Of a stretch of 64,000 nucleotides of DNA, positions 32,784-44,635 are shown piece after piece (the stretch's first letter is position 1; each line of letters begins with the position of its first letter). The notes under the pieces were generated by a model. It had not been told where the DNA came from. It ran no database searches and saw only the letters and a list, made by a program, of their open reading frames with translations. Origin of the DNA: Pseudomonas sp. K2I15. GTDB lineage: Bacteria; Pseudomonadota; Gammaproteobacteria; Pseudomonadales; Pseudomonadaceae. The stretch lies in NCBI RefSeq assembly GCF_002204795.1, contig NZ_NIXO01000027.1, positions 1-64,000 on the forward strand, read 5' to 3'. Both the position numbers and the translations under genes were made by a program.

Positions 32784-33269
32784 TCAGTCGCGGAAGTTAT
32801 TGAACTGCAGCGGCATGTCGAAAGTCTTGGCGCGCAAGGCAGTAATGGCCTCTTGCAAATCGTCACGCTTCTTGCCGGTGATGCGCACCTGCTCGCCCTG
32901 GATCGCGGCCTGGACCTTGAGCTTGGCGTCCTTGACGTGAGCGACGATTTTCTTCGCCAGCTCCTTGTCGATGCCTTCCTTGAGCACGGCTTCCTGCTTC
33001 ATCAGCTTGCCGGATGCATAAGCGTCCTTGATTTCAAGGCACTGCGCATCGATCTTGCGCTTGACCAGAGACAGCTTGAGGATCTCAATCATCGCTTCCA
33101 GCTGGAAGTCGGCTTCCGCGGTCAGGTTGACGGTCAGCTCCTTTTCCTTGAACTCGAAGCTGCCCTTGCCCTTCAAGTCATAGCGACGATCCAGCTCCTT
33201 GACGGCGTTCTCGACGGCGTTGGTGACTTCGTGTTTGTCCAGTTCGGATACCACGTCGAACGACGGCAT
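32784..33269 (-). CDS. yajQ: YajQ family nucleotide-binding protein
   Basis: A 161-residue protein of the YajQ/UPF0234 family, with two ferredoxin-like domains. In Xanthomonas a homologue binds cyclic di-GMP and works with a transcription factor; other members bind nucleotides or RNA. The full-length pattern MPSFDVVSELDKHEVTNAVE, DRRYDLKGKGSFEF and the C-terminal LRAKTFDMPLQFNNFRD is unmistakable. ATG 33269. It is divergent from the panE-like gene. Confidence 0.95.
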   Translation of the reverse strand: MPSFDVVSELDKHEVTNAVENAVKELDRRYDLKGKGSFEFKEKELTVNLTAEADFQLEAMIEILKLSLVKRKIDAQCLEIKDAYASGKLMKQEAVLKEGIDKELAKKIVAHVKDAKLKVQAAIQGEQVRITGKKRDDLQEAITALRAKTFDMPLQFNNFRD

Positions 33270-33394
33270 GTAATTTCTCCAATAAAAAGGGGCGCGGCTC
33301 AGTAGAGATGGAGCACGCCCAGGCTAAAATGCCCGGGCATTATAGCGGTTCTTTTGCCTCGTTCACTGCGGGCAGCCTTACGGAGTAAAAACTG

Positions 33395-34312
33395 ATGTCG
33401 ACCACCTGGCATGTCCTTGGCGCCGGCAGTCTCGGGACACTGTGGGCCGCCCGCCTGGCCCGCGCCGGATTGCCCGTGCGGCTGATCCTGCGGGACCCCG
33501 CGCGGCTGGCGAGCTATCAGGCCGCCAAGGGCCTGACCCTGGTTGAGCAAGGCATGGCTCACACCTACCCGGTCGTCGGCGAAACATCCGACAGCCCAGG
33601 GCCGATTCATCGCCTGCTGGTGGCGTGCAAAGCCTACGACGCTCAGGAGGCCATCGCACAGCTTGAACATCGACTGGTGCCGGACGCCGAACTGATCCTG
33701 TTGCAAAACGGCCTGGGCAGCCAGGACGCGGTCGCAGCTCAACTGCCGCAAGCCCGATGCATTTTCGCCTCCAGCACTGAAGGTGCGTTTCGCGAGAGCG
33801 ACTGGCGGGTAGTGTTTGCTGGCCACGGCTATACCTGGCTGGGGGATGCGAGCCACCCTACCCCGCCGCTATGGCTCGATGACCTGCAAGCCGCCGGCAT
33901 TCCCCATGAGTGGAGCACCGACATCCTCAGCCGCCTGTGGCGCAAACTGGCTCTGAACTGCGCTATCAACCCGCTGACCGTGCTGTACCAATGCCGCAAT
34001 GGCGAGCTGCAAGCCCATCAATGCGAAGTCGCCACCCTGTGCGCCGAACTCGCCGACCTGCTGGAATGCTGCGGCCAACCCGCTGCCGCGCAGGACTTGC
34101 ACAGCGAAGTGGAACGCGTGATCCAGGCCACAGCGGCCAATTACTCCTCGATGTACCAGGACGTGGCCAATGCCCGGCGCACTGAAATCAGCTACTTGCT
34201 GGGCTACGCCTGCCAGGCGGCAGTACGCCACCAACTGACCTTGCCGCACCTGCAACAACTCCAGGTGCGCTTGGTACAGCGACTGTCTGCACGCGGATTG
34301 CCCAGCGACTGA
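33395..34312 (+). CDS. panE: Putative 2-dehydropantoate 2-reductase
   Basis: PanE reduces ketopantoate to pantoate with NADPH in pantothenate/CoA synthesis. It has an N-terminal Rossmann motif WHVLGAGSLGTLWAARLARAG and a substrate-region LVACKAYDAQEA (catalytic Lys) followed by LLQNGLGSQD. The C-terminal helical domain includes KLALNCAINPLTVLYQCRNG, matching the catalytic KLxxNxxxNPLTAL pattern. 305 residues, ATG 33395. Pseudomonas often has more than one paralogue, so the symbol is tentative. It lies just upstream of the sensor kinase on the same strand. Confidence 0.85.
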   Translation: MSTTWHVLGAGSLGTLWAARLARAGLPVRLILRDPARLASYQAAKGLTLVEQGMAHTYPVVGETSDSPGPIHRLLVACKAYDAQEAIAQLEHRLVPDAELILLQNGLGSQDAVAAQLPQARCIFASSTEGAFRESDWRVVFAGHGYTWLGDASHPTPPLWLDDLQAAGIPHEWSTDILSRLWRKLALNCAINPLTVLYQCRNGELQAHQCEVATLCAELADLLECCGQPAAAQDLHSEVERVIQATAANYSSMYQDVANARRTEISYLLGYACQAAVRHQLTLPHLQQLQVRLVQRLSARGLPSD

Positions 34313-34358
34313 AGCACGCGCTACCCTGACTACTTGTTCCTTTGTAGCGAAAACCTTG

Positions 34359-36395
34359 ATGCCACTGCGCCAGCGTCTCGAAAATCTACCGGTTGGGCAG
34401 AAACTGCTGGCGGCCCTGCTGGTGTTATTGACCACCGTGTTGCTGGTGGCCAACCTGACCTTTATCAGCGCCGCCTACTGGATCTCCCAGGAAAGCATGG
34501 CGCCCCAGGCCTTGCAGGCCATCGGTCGGCTGGTGTCCAACCCGTCGCTCTCCGCCGAAGCGCTGGACTCACCGCTCAAGGCGCAAACCCTGCTGGATGA
34601 GTTGACCAGCTACTCGCCATTACGCGCCGCGGCCTTATATGACGGCGAAGGTACGCGTCTGGCCCAGTTGCAACACGCCAATCGACTGCACCTGCCAGAC
34701 AGTTACCAGCAGATTGAAACCTGGCGCGCCACCGAGTTTCGCAGCAATCAGGTAATCACCATTCCCCGTGCAGGCCAGCCGTCCGGGCATTTGCTGCTGG
34801 TGGCCAGCAGCGAACTGCCAGTGGCCTTTTACACCGGGACCTTCACCGCGAGCCTCGGCATCCTGATTTTCAGCGTGCTGCTGTGGCTGGTGATTGCCCG
34901 GCAGATCAAGCGCCTGATTACCCGGCCGATCCACGAACTGGAAGAATTGTCGCGCCAGGTCACGCGGGAAGAGAACTACGCCCTGCGTGCCGGTCGCGGC
35001 AACCATGACGAAATTGGCAGCCTGGCTGAAGCCTTCAACACCATGCTTTCGCGCATCGAAGCCCGCGAGCAGCAACTCAAGCGCGCGCGGGATGATTCCC
35101 AGGCCGCCTACGATCAAGCCCAGGGCCTGGCGGAAGAAACCCGCCACACCAACCGCAAGCTGGAGCTGGAAGTCCAGGTGCGCAGCAAGATCGAGAAAAA
35201 ACTCACTGGCTTCCAGAATTACCTCAACAGCATCATCGACTCGATGCCCTCGGCGCTGATCGCCCTGGACGAACAACTGTACGTCACCCAGTGGAACCAG
35301 GAAGCCACCGCACTTTCCGGCACCCGCCTGGACGAGGCACTGAACCAGCCGATCTTCCTCGCCTTCCAGCCGCTCAAGCCTTTCCTGCCGCAAATCAAGG
35401 CCACGGTGGAGCAACATACTGTGGAACGGATTGAGCGGGTGACCTGGGTCAAGGATGACGAGCCCAAGCACTACGCCCTGACTTTCTACCCGCTGATGGG
35501 CGGTGCGGGGCGCGGCGTGGTGATCCGGATCGACGACATCACCCAGCGCCTGTCCCTGGAAGAAATGATGGTGCAGTCAGAGAAGATGCTCTCGGTCGGT
35601 GGCCTCGCCGCCGGCATGGCCCACGAAATCAACAACCCGCTGGGGGCGATCCTGCATAACGTGCAGAACATCCGCCGCCGGCTCTCCAACGAGCTACCGA
35701 AAAACCTCGAGCATGCCGAACAGGTCGGCATTGACCTGGACACGGTCAACCGCTACCTGCAAAGCCGCGAAGTGCCGCAATTGCTCGACGGCATCCAGCA
35801 AGCCGGCGCACGGGCGGCGAAAATCGTCACCCATATGCTCAGCTTCAGCCGCCGCAGCAACCGCCAGATGGCACCCTGCGATTTACCGGCCTTGATCGAC
35901 CAAGCGGTGGAAATTGCCGGCAACGATTTCGACCTCACCGTCGGCTTCGACTTCAAGGGCCAGGCGATCATTCGCCAGTTCGACCCACAGTTGGGCCCGG
36001 TCCCCGGCACCGCCAACGAACTGGAGCAAGTACTGCTCAACCTGCTGAAAAACGCCGCCCAGGCGATTCACCAGCGTGAAGATGACAGCGAGCCCGGGCG
36101 TATCATCCTGCGCACCCGGCTCAACCCGCCGTGGGCGGAAATCCAGGTGGAAGACAACGGCGTCGGCATGAGCGAGAACGTGCGTAAACGCACCTTCGAA
36201 CCGTTCTTCACCACCAAGGAAATCGGCCAGGGCACCGGGCTGGGGTTATCGGTTTCGTATTTCATCATCACCAACAATCACAAGGGGCAGATGGAAGTGC
36301 ATTCCACCCTCGGCCAGGGCACCTGCTTTACCCTGCGCCTGCCCTTGGCCGGCAGCCAACTGCCCCCCAACGAACTCACTCAACTGGAGCGCTAA
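34359..36395 (+). CDS. Membrane sensor histidine kinase (HAMP-PAS-HisKA-HATPase)
   Basis: A 678-residue inner-membrane kinase has membrane helix 1 at about 16-38 and a periplasmic sensor region of about 130 residues (CHASE8-like in position). Helix 2 lies at about 165-185. It is followed by HAMP (RPIHELEELSRQVTREENYA) and a coiled coil. A PAS domain spans about 290-400 and HisKA has H422 in AAGMAHEINNPLGAI. The HATPase_c domain has NLLKNAAQAI, VEDNGVGM and FFTTKEIGQGTGLGL. ATG 34359 is preferred over the TTG at 34356. No response regulator lies nearby. The HEINNP motif places it in the NtrB/PhoR-like HPK4 group. The stop is 3 bases before the cobalamin adenosyltransferase start. Confidence 0.92.
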   Translation: MPLRQRLENLPVGQKLLAALLVLLTTVLLVANLTFISAAYWISQESMAPQALQAIGRLVSNPSLSAEALDSPLKAQTLLDELTSYSPLRAAALYDGEGTRLAQLQHANRLHLPDSYQQIETWRATEFRSNQVITIPRAGQPSGHLLLVASSELPVAFYTGTFTASLGILIFSVLLWLVIARQIKRLITRPIHELEELSRQVTREENYALRAGRGNHDEIGSLAEAFNTMLSRIEAREQQLKRARDDSQAAYDQAQGLAEETRHTNRKLELEVQVRSKIEKKLTGFQNYLNSIIDSMPSALIALDEQLYVTQWNQEATALSGTRLDEALNQPIFLAFQPLKPFLPQIKATVEQHTVERIERVTWVKDDEPKHYALTFYPLMGGAGRGVVIRIDDITQRLSLEEMMVQSEKMLSVGGLAAGMAHEINNPLGAILHNVQNIRRRLSNELPKNLEHAEQVGIDLDTVNRYLQSREVPQLLDGIQQAGARAAKIVTHMLSFSRRSNRQMAPCDLPALIDQAVEIAGNDFDLTVGFDFKGQAIIRQFDPQLGPVPGTANELEQVLLNLLKNAAQAIHQREDDSEPGRIILRTRLNPPWAEIQVEDNGVGMSENVRKRTFEPFFTTKEIGQGTGLGLSVSYFIITNNHKGQMEVHSTLGQGTCFTLRLPLAGSQLPPNELTQLER

Positions 36396-36398
36396 CCC

Positions 36399-36977
36399 AT
36401 GGGCTTTCGCCTGTCGAAAATTTACACCCGTACCGGTGACAAGGGCGAAACAGGCCTGGGCGACGGTCGCCGCGTGCCCAAGGACCATCCACGGGTGGAG
36501 GCGATTGGCGAAGTTGATGCGTTGAACAGCCAACTTGGTTTGTTGCTGGCGGGGCTGGAGGAACAGAGCGGGCAGCATCCGGCGCTAAAGGATGTGGTCG
36601 AGGTGCTGACGCCTTGCCAGCATCGACTGTTTGATCTGGGCGGCGAGTTGGCGATGCCGGTGTATAAAGCGCTGAATGCGGCGGAAGTCGACCGACTTGA
36701 GGCTGCGATCGATCGTTGGAATGAAGAGGTCGGGCCGCTGGAAAACTTCATTCTGCCGGGTGGTTCGGCGTTGATTGCCCAGGCTCATGTATGCCGCAGC
36801 CTGGCCCGCAGTGCCGAGCGGCGCTGCCAGCACCTGAATGCGGTGGAACCGCTGGAGGGCGTGGGGTTGGCGTATATCAACCGGTTGTCGGACTTGCTGT
36901 TTGTGGCAGCCAGGGTGATTGCCAAGCGTCAGGGCGTTGCGGAAATTTTGTGGCAGGCGGCCGCGAAGCCGCACTAA
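36399..36977 (+). CDS. Cob(I)yrinic acid a,c-diamide adenosyltransferase, PduO type
   Basis: This enzyme transfers the adenosyl group of ATP to cob(I)alamin to form adenosylcobalamin. The ATP-binding N-terminus YTRTGDKGETGLGDGRRVPKD, the trimer active-site motif CRSLARSAERRCQHL and the C-terminal YINRLSDLLFVAARV are diagnostic of the PduO/MMAB type. 192 residues, ATG 36399 only 3 bp after the kinase gene, implying co-transcription without an obvious functional link. Confidence 0.94.
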   Translation: MGFRLSKIYTRTGDKGETGLGDGRRVPKDHPRVEAIGEVDALNSQLGLLLAGLEEQSGQHPALKDVVEVLTPCQHRLFDLGGELAMPVYKALNAAEVDRLEAAIDRWNEEVGPLENFILPGGSALIAQAHVCRSLARSAERRCQHLNAVEPLEGVGLAYINRLSDLLFVAARVIAKRQGVAEILWQAAAKPH

Positions 36978-36995
36978 TGCTGACTGACTGAAACT

Positions 36996-37088
36996 TGTGG
37001 CGAGGGAGCTTGCTCCCGCTGGGCTGCGCAGCAGACCCAAATTTTGGGAGCGCTTCGCACTCCAGCGGGAGCAAGCTCCCTCGCCACA
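36996..37088. repeat. REP doublet (REPIN), gtggcgagggagc family
   Basis: Two inverted copies, tgtggcgagggagcttgctc and its reverse complement, flank a 40-bp centre. The whole can form a long hairpin. The same family recurs at 63347-63441. It lies between two convergent genes. Confidence 0.9.
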
Positions 37089-37121
37089 GGACACTCCCCG
37101 GCCACAAGCCTAGGTTATGCC

Positions 37122-38066
37122 TCAAACCTCAGGCCAGAACGCCCGAATCCCCGCCACACCTTGAGCCCCGGCTTCCCAGGCCTTTTCCCGCTCGGCAGGC
37201 CCAACCCCACCCAGTAAGAACACCGGCCTGCTGAACCCGCTGATCAACTGCTGCGCCTGCTCCCAGCCCAACGGCTGGGCATCAGGATGAGTCTGGGTCG
37301 GCTGCACCGGCGACAGCGTGACGAAATCCACGTCCATCAATTCTGCCAACGCCAATTCCTCAGCATTGTGGCAAGACGCCGCCAACCACCGATCCTTGGG
37401 CAAAGGGCGCCCCTTGCTGGCGTACTTGCGCAGTTGCGCCGAGGTCATATGCCAGCCGGCTGCGGGAAAATCCCCCAGCCATTCAAACGGCCCCTTGAGC
37501 ATTAACTGAGCCTTGCCCGCACACAGCCCGACAGCGTCCACCGCCAGGTCACGGTATTTGGGGTCGTAACCGTTGGGAGCACGCAACTGAACCAGCTTGA
37601 TGCCGCCAGCGATGGCTTTTTGAATGCCGCGCAGTACGACTGGAGTTTCCAGCTCACCAGGCGTGATCAGGTATTCAGCCGGCAAACGCGCCGCTGCAAC
37701 GATCGGCGCGTTAGCCGCCGGAAACTCGTAGTTCGGCAGGTCCCGCGGAGCCACCCACTCAAGCGGCTGCCCTTCGGCACCGTGGGGTTCGCCGGTAAAG
37801 GCCGAGACTTCCCAGACATCCAGCAACACCTGTTTGTCCGGGTAATCATGCTGCACCTTGATCAACGGGCGAGCCGCCGTGACCTGGATACCCAACTCCT
37901 CCTGCAATTCACGGGACAGTGCGGTCGCGACCGACTCATCGGCCTCCACCTTGCCACCGGGAAACTCCCAGAGGCCGCCCTGATGCTGGGTATCGGCACG
38001 GCGCGCCAGCAGAATCCTGCCGTCGACACCCCGAATGACCGCTGCTGCTACATGAACTCGTTTCAC
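37122..38066 (-). CDS. Nudix hydrolase fused to a thiamine-phosphate-synthase-like domain
   Basis: The N-terminal half (about 1-130) is a MutT-type Nudix hydrolase with a perfect Nudix box: G38, E44, R52-E53, E56-E57, G59 (start of GGKVEADESVATALSRELQE). MutT removes oxidised dGTP from the nucleotide pool. The C-terminal half (about 145-314) resembles ThiE/TenI TIM barrels (KLVQLRAPNGYD, AASCHNAEELALAE, DFVTLSPVQPTQTHPDA, FLLGGVGP). This fusion next to argJ/secA is common in Pseudomonas. The role of the second domain is unknown. The start is probably GTG 38066, preceded by gagga. 314 residues. Confidence 0.9.
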   Translation of the reverse strand: MKRVHVAAAVIRGVDGRILLARRADTQHQGGLWEFPGGKVEADESVATALSRELQEELGIQVTAARPLIKVQHDYPDKQVLLDVWEVSAFTGEPHGAEGQPLEWVAPRDLPNYEFPAANAPIVAAARLPAEYLITPGELETPVVLRGIQKAIAGGIKLVQLRAPNGYDPKYRDLAVDAVGLCAGKAQLMLKGPFEWLGDFPAAGWHMTSAQLRKYASKGRPLPKDRWLAASCHNAEELALAELMDVDFVTLSPVQPTQTHPDAQPLGWEQAQQLISGFSRPVFLLGGVGPAEREKAWEAGAQGVAGIRAFWPEV

Positions 38067-38094
38067 CGCATTGTTCCTCTAAACGTAAATCCAC

Positions 38095-38196
38095 CTGTAG
38101 GAGCGAGCTTGCTCGCGAAAGTCGTTAACGATAACGCAGGCTTCCTGGTTCAACGGGGCGCCCTCTGGTTTTTCGCGAGCAAGCTCGCTCCTACAG
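38095..38196. repeat. REP doublet (REPIN), gtaggagcgagc family
   Basis: ctgtaggagcgagcttgctc and its inverted copy enclose a centre containing gttaacgataacgc. The same family occurs at 43049-43147 and 61470-61571. It lies between argJ (stop 38219) and the start of the Nudix gene, both on the minus strand. Confidence 0.9.
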
Positions 38197-38218
38197 TGAT
38201 ACCGGCCCTACCTGCGTA

Positions 38219-39436
38219 TCAGGTGCGGTATTCCGCGTTGATCTTCACGTACTCGTGGGACAGGTCAGTGGTCCAGATGGTTTCGCTGCACTCACCGCGA
38301 CCCAACTCGATACGGATGGTGATTTCTTCCTGCTGCATCACCGCAGAACCCTGGGCCTCGGTGTACGTCTCGGCACGGGCGCCACGGCTGGCAATGCACA
38401 CTTCGCCGAGGAACACGTCGATCTTGCTCACGTCCAGGTTCGGCACACCGGCACGCCCCACCGCAGCCAGGATACGGCCCCAGTTCGGGTCGGAGGCAAA
38501 CAGCGCAGTCTTGATCAGCGGCGAGTGGGCCACGGTGTAGCCCACGTCCAGGCATTCCTGGTGATTGCCGCCGCCGTTGACTTCAACCGTCACAAACTTG
38601 GTGGCGCCTTCGCCGTCACGCACGATGGCCTGGGCCACGTCCATGCACACTTCGAACACCGCCTGCTTCAACGCCGCGAACAACGGGCCGTTGGACGAGG
38701 TGATTTCCGGCAGGTCGGCCTGGCCGGTCGCAATCAACATGCAGCAATCGTTGGTCGAGGTGTCGCCGTCGATAGTGATGCGGTTGAACGACTTGTTGGC
38801 GCCGTCGAGCATCAGGTTTTGCAGCACGTCGCGGGAGACTTTGGCGTCGGTGGCGATATAGCCAAGCATGGTCGCCATGTTCGGGCGAATCATGCCGGCG
38901 CCTTTGCTGATGCCGGTAACGGTGATGGTCACGCCTTCGTGCACAAACTGGCGGCTCGCGCCTTTTGGCAGGGTGTCGGTGGTCATGATGCCGATGGCCG
39001 CAGCCGCCCAGTTATCCACCGACAGGTCATCCAGTGCAGCTTGCAGCGCGCCTTCGATTTTCTCTACCGGCAGCGGCTCACCGATCACGCCGGTGGAGTA
39101 CGGCAGCACCTGGCTGGCATCAACGCCGGTCAGCTCCGCCAGCTTGGCGCAGGTGCGGGCGGCGGCGGCCAGGCCTGGCTCGCCGGTACCGGCGTTGGCA
39201 TTGCCGGTGTTGGTCAGCAGGTAACGCACCGGGCCTTCAACCCGCTGCTTGGCCAAAATCACGGGCGCTGCGCAAAACGCGTTCAGGGTGAACACACCTG
39301 CGACGGTCGAGCCTTCGGCACAGCGCATCACCACCACATCCTTGCGCCCCGGGCGTTTGATGCCGGCCGAAGCGATACCGAGTTCAAAACCGGCAACCGG
39401 GTGCAACGTGGGCAAAGGACCAAGACCAACAGCCAT
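38219..39436 (-). CDS. argJ: Bifunctional glutamate N-acetyltransferase / N-acetylglutamate synthase ArgJ
   Basis: ArgJ transfers the acetyl group from N-acetylornithine to glutamate in arginine synthesis and may also use acetyl-CoA. The proenzyme cleaves itself between A188 and T189 in PNMATMLGY, freeing Thr as nucleophile. Other family motifs are TNTGNANAGTG, YSTGVIGE, IDGDTSTNDC and SDPNWGRILAAVGRAG. ATG 39436 (MAVGLGPLPTLHPV) gives 405 residues. An upstream in-frame start is less likely. It is downstream of secA but separated from it by a terminator. Confidence 0.97.
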   Translation of the reverse strand: MAVGLGPLPTLHPVAGFELGIASAGIKRPGRKDVVVMRCAEGSTVAGVFTLNAFCAAPVILAKQRVEGPVRYLLTNTGNANAGTGEPGLAAAARTCAKLAELTGVDASQVLPYSTGVIGEPLPVEKIEGALQAALDDLSVDNWAAAAIGIMTTDTLPKGASRQFVHEGVTITVTGISKGAGMIRPNMATMLGYIATDAKVSRDVLQNLMLDGANKSFNRITIDGDTSTNDCCMLIATGQADLPEITSSNGPLFAALKQAVFEVCMDVAQAIVRDGEGATKFVTVEVNGGGNHQECLDVGYTVAHSPLIKTALFASDPNWGRILAAVGRAGVPNLDVSKIDVFLGEVCIASRGARAETYTEAQGSAVMQQEEITIRIELGRGECSETIWTTDLSHEYVKINAEYRT

Positions 39437-39496
39437 GAATGCGCTCCTAAAAATAGTGGATGTGTTTCCCGTCGCCATCGACGGTGATGAAATGGC

Positions 39497-39529
39497 AAAA
39501 CGCCGCGACGGCTGATGCCGGTCGCGGCG
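39497..39529 (-). terminator. Terminator of secA
   Basis: On the minus strand, cgccgcgac-N11-gtcgcggcg is followed by tttt. It lies 29 bp past the secA stop. Confidence 0.75.
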
Positions 39530-39557
39530 CGGGGTGTTGCAGCGTCAGGTGAAAATC

Positions 39558-42293
<2,736 letters not shown>

Positions 42294-42598
42294 ATCGGCA
42301 GGTTCTTCCACACATAGGGATGGAGGGCGCCCCGTGAGTCGCCCGAGCAGCCCTCACGGCCGCATGCGAACGAGCATTCTACCCGGAAACGTGGGTGAGG
42401 AAAGTGGCGTTATTCCACGATGCTGGCACGGCGCTCTTAGAGGGCTTGTTTAAAATAAGGGCTTTTTGCTGAACTTCAACCCATTCGGGTAATAAGTTAC
42501 TCGTTGATTTAATGGATAAACTGCCGGCAATGCAATGGCCGCGGTGACGCAGACGCTTTCTGCTACCATGGCCGCTCTGTTACTTAAGGTGTCTAGTC
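42294..42598. other. Divergent intergenic region, secA / DciA-like gene
   Basis: These 305 bp contain no gene. The left part is GC-rich (secA leader) and 42440-42530 is AT-rich, where the two promoters probably lie. A tggcac at 42423 resembles a sigma-54 -24 element, but no GC follows at the -12 position. Confidence 0.5.
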
Positions 42599-43054
42599 AT
42601 GGCATTTCGCCCTCTTACGGCTCGTGCTCCCGCCGTGTTGCTTCGCGAAGCCAAGCCTTTAAAAGCCATCTTCGGCCATGCGCAACGCCTTGGTCATCTG
42701 CAACGCCTGGTAGAAAGCCAACTGCAACCCGCCGCCCGCGAACACTGCCATGTGGCCTCGTGGCGTGAAGGCAATCTGCTGCTGATCGTCACCGACGGCC
42801 ATTGGGCCACGCGCTTGCGCTATCAGCAAAAACGCTTGCAGCGCCAATTGATGGCCTTCGACGAATTCGCCAGCCTGACGCGCATCCAGTTCAAAGTGCA
42901 GCCCCCTACCGTGCAGCAAGGTGCGGTGGGGCATACCATGGATTTGTCGGAGATTGCCGCCGAAACCATTCAGGCCACTGCAGACGGGATTACCGATCCG
43001 AACTTGCGCGCTGCGCTGGAGCGCCTGGCCGCTCACGCCAAGCCCAAACTGTAG
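42599..43054 (+). CDS. DciA-like DUF721 protein
   Basis: A 151-residue DUF721 protein. The family includes DciA, which loads the replicative helicase DnaB in most bacteria that lack phage-derived DnaC. The KH-like core is seen in LQRLVESQLQPAAREHCHVASWREGNLLLIVTDGHWATRLRYQQKRL. The symbol is not assigned because DciA function has been tested in few species. ATG 42599. Its TAG stop is formed by the first bases of a REP element (ctgtaggagc), so the C-terminus may have been set by insertion of that repeat. Confidence 0.85.
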   Translation: MAFRPLTARAPAVLLREAKPLKAIFGHAQRLGHLQRLVESQLQPAAREHCHVASWREGNLLLIVTDGHWATRLRYQQKRLQRQLMAFDEFASLTRIQFKVQPPTVQQGAVGHTMDLSEIAAETIQATADGITDPNLRAALERLAAHAKPKL

Positions 43055-43147
43055 GAGCGAGCTTGCTCGCGAAGCACTCAGAGACACCGCGATCAGCCAG
43101 GCTGCCCGCGTCATCGTTAAAGTCCATCGCGAGCAAGCTCGCTCCTA
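43049..43147. repeat. REP doublet that supplies the stop codons of both flanking genes
   Basis: gtaggagcgagcttgctcgc at the left and its inverted copy at the right enclose a centre with gtcatcgttaaag. The left TAG (43052-43054) ends the DciA-like gene. The right cta (TAG on the minus strand, 43145-43147) ends the HerA-like gene. The element thus fills the whole gap between two convergent genes. Confidence 0.9.
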
Positions 43148-44635
43148 CTTACGCTTGCTGCCGCCCAACAACGACCCCAATAGCCCACGCACCAACTGTC
43201 GGCCCATCTGATTGGCCGCCTGCTGCATGGCTGATTTCAGCGCCTTGCCAGCCGTGGTCCCAAGGAACGCACCGGCCTTGTCGGTGAAGCTCGGCTCTTG
43301 CGCAGCGGGCGTCGCTTCCTGTTGCGGGCCCAGCTCCTTGCGAGCCATCAATATTTCGTACGCCGATTCCCGATCAACCGGTTTGTCATAGCGCCCCAGC
43401 AATGGCGAACTGGCAATCAGCGCCGCCCGCTCGGCTTCGCTCAGCGGCCCGATCCGCGATTGCGGCGGCGCCACCAGCACGCGTTGGACTACTTCAGGCG
43501 TCCCCTTTTCCTGCAAGGTTCCCACCAACGCCTCACCGGTACCCAGCTCGGTCAGCACCGCCAGCGCATCAAACGCCGGGTTGGGGCGAAAGCCATCGGC
43601 CACAGCCCGCAGGGACTTCTGTTCTTTAGTGGTGAACGCCCGCAGCCCGTGCTGGATGCGCAAGCCCAGTTGCGCCAGCACGGTGTCCGGCAGGTCTCCC
43701 GGAGACTGGGTGACGAAATACACGCCGACGCCTTTCGAGCGAATCAACCGCACCACTTGTTCCAGGCGATCCTGCAGGGCCTTGGGGGTGTCGGCGAACA
43801 GCAGGTGCGCCTCATCGAAAAACAGCGCCAGCAGCGGTTTTTCGGCATCACCGCGTTCCGGCAATTGCTCGAACAGTTCGGCCAACAGCCAGAGCAGGAA
43901 GGTCGCGTAGACCTTCGGCGCTTCATGCACCAGGCGGCTGGCGTCCAATAGATGTATGCGACCGCGCCCGTCACTGGCCGGTTGCAGAATATCTTCCAGT
44001 TGCAGGGCCGGCTCGCCGAACAACGCTTCGGCGCCCTGCTGCTCCAGCACCGCCAGGCGCCGCAACAGGGCCTGGCTGGAACCGGTGGTCATCAAGGCCG
44101 CGTCTTCGCCCAGCAACTCCGGGTGGTAGCGCAAATGATTGAGCAGCGCCTTGAGGTCCTTGAGGTCCAGCAGCAACAGGCCTTCGCGGTCGGCCACCTT
44201 AAAGGCTGCGTAAAGGGCCGATTGCTGGCTGTCGGTGAGTTCCAACAGGCTGCCGAGCAACAGCGGGCCCATTTCACTCATGGTGGTACGCAATGGATGA
44301 CCGGACTGGCCGTGGATATCCCACAACGTCACCGGATAAGCCTTGGCCGTGTAATTAAGGAAAGGCATGCCGGCAATCCGCTCGGCAACCTTGCCCTGAG
44401 GGCTGGCCGCAGCGCCCAGGCCACACAGGTCGCCCTTGATATCGGCGGCGAATACCGCCACGCCCGCATCGCTGAAGGCTTCCGCCAGACGCTGCAACGT
44501 GACGGTCTTGCCGGTACCGGTGGCGCCCGCGATCAGGCCATGGCGGTTGGCCAGGCGCATCGACTGGGCGATCGGCTGGCCCTGAAGATCGGCACCAATA
44601 ATAAGTTGCGAGGAGTCAGGCATTTTGTCACCCAT
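43145..44635 (-). CDS. HerA-like DUF853 ATPase (YjgR family)
   Basis: A 496-residue P-loop ATPase of the HerA/FtsK superfamily. Walker A is GATGTGKT (37-44), Walker B is LLALFFDEAHLLF, and a sensor-like VYFVTQSPGDLPD follows. The family (E. coli YjgR) is widespread but of unknown function; DNA-translocating pumps are its relatives. The C-terminus is Gly/Ser/Lys-rich and ends KRK at a stop inside a REP. Two ATG starts are possible (44635, 44623); neither has a clear ribosome site. Confidence 0.9.
   Translation of the reverse strand: MGDKMPDSSQLIIGADLQGQPIAQSMRLANRHGLIAGATGTGKTVTLQRLAEAFSDAGVAVFAADIKGDLCGLGAAASPQGKVAERIAGMPFLNYTAKAYPVTLWDIHGQSGHPLRTTMSEMGPLLLGSLLELTDSQQSALYAAFKVADREGLLLLDLKDLKALLNHLRYHPELLGEDAALMTTGSSQALLRRLAVLEQQGAEALFGEPALQLEDILQPASDGRGRIHLLDASRLVHEAPKVYATFLLWLLAELFEQLPERGDAEKPLLALFFDEAHLLFADTPKALQDRLEQVVRLIRSKGVGVYFVTQSPGDLPDTVLAQLGLRIQHGLRAFTTKEQKSLRAVADGFRPNPAFDALAVLTELGTGEALVGTLQEKGTPEVVQRVLVAPPQSRIGPLSEAERAALIASSPLLGRYDKPVDRESAYEILMARKELGPQQEATPAAQEPSFTDKAGAFLGTTAGKALKSAMQQAANQMGRQLVRGLLGSLLGGSKRK

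Noticed and set aside
42423..42440. Sigma-54-like tggcac before the DciA-like gene
   Set aside because: The -12 GC is missing at the required 10-bp spacing.
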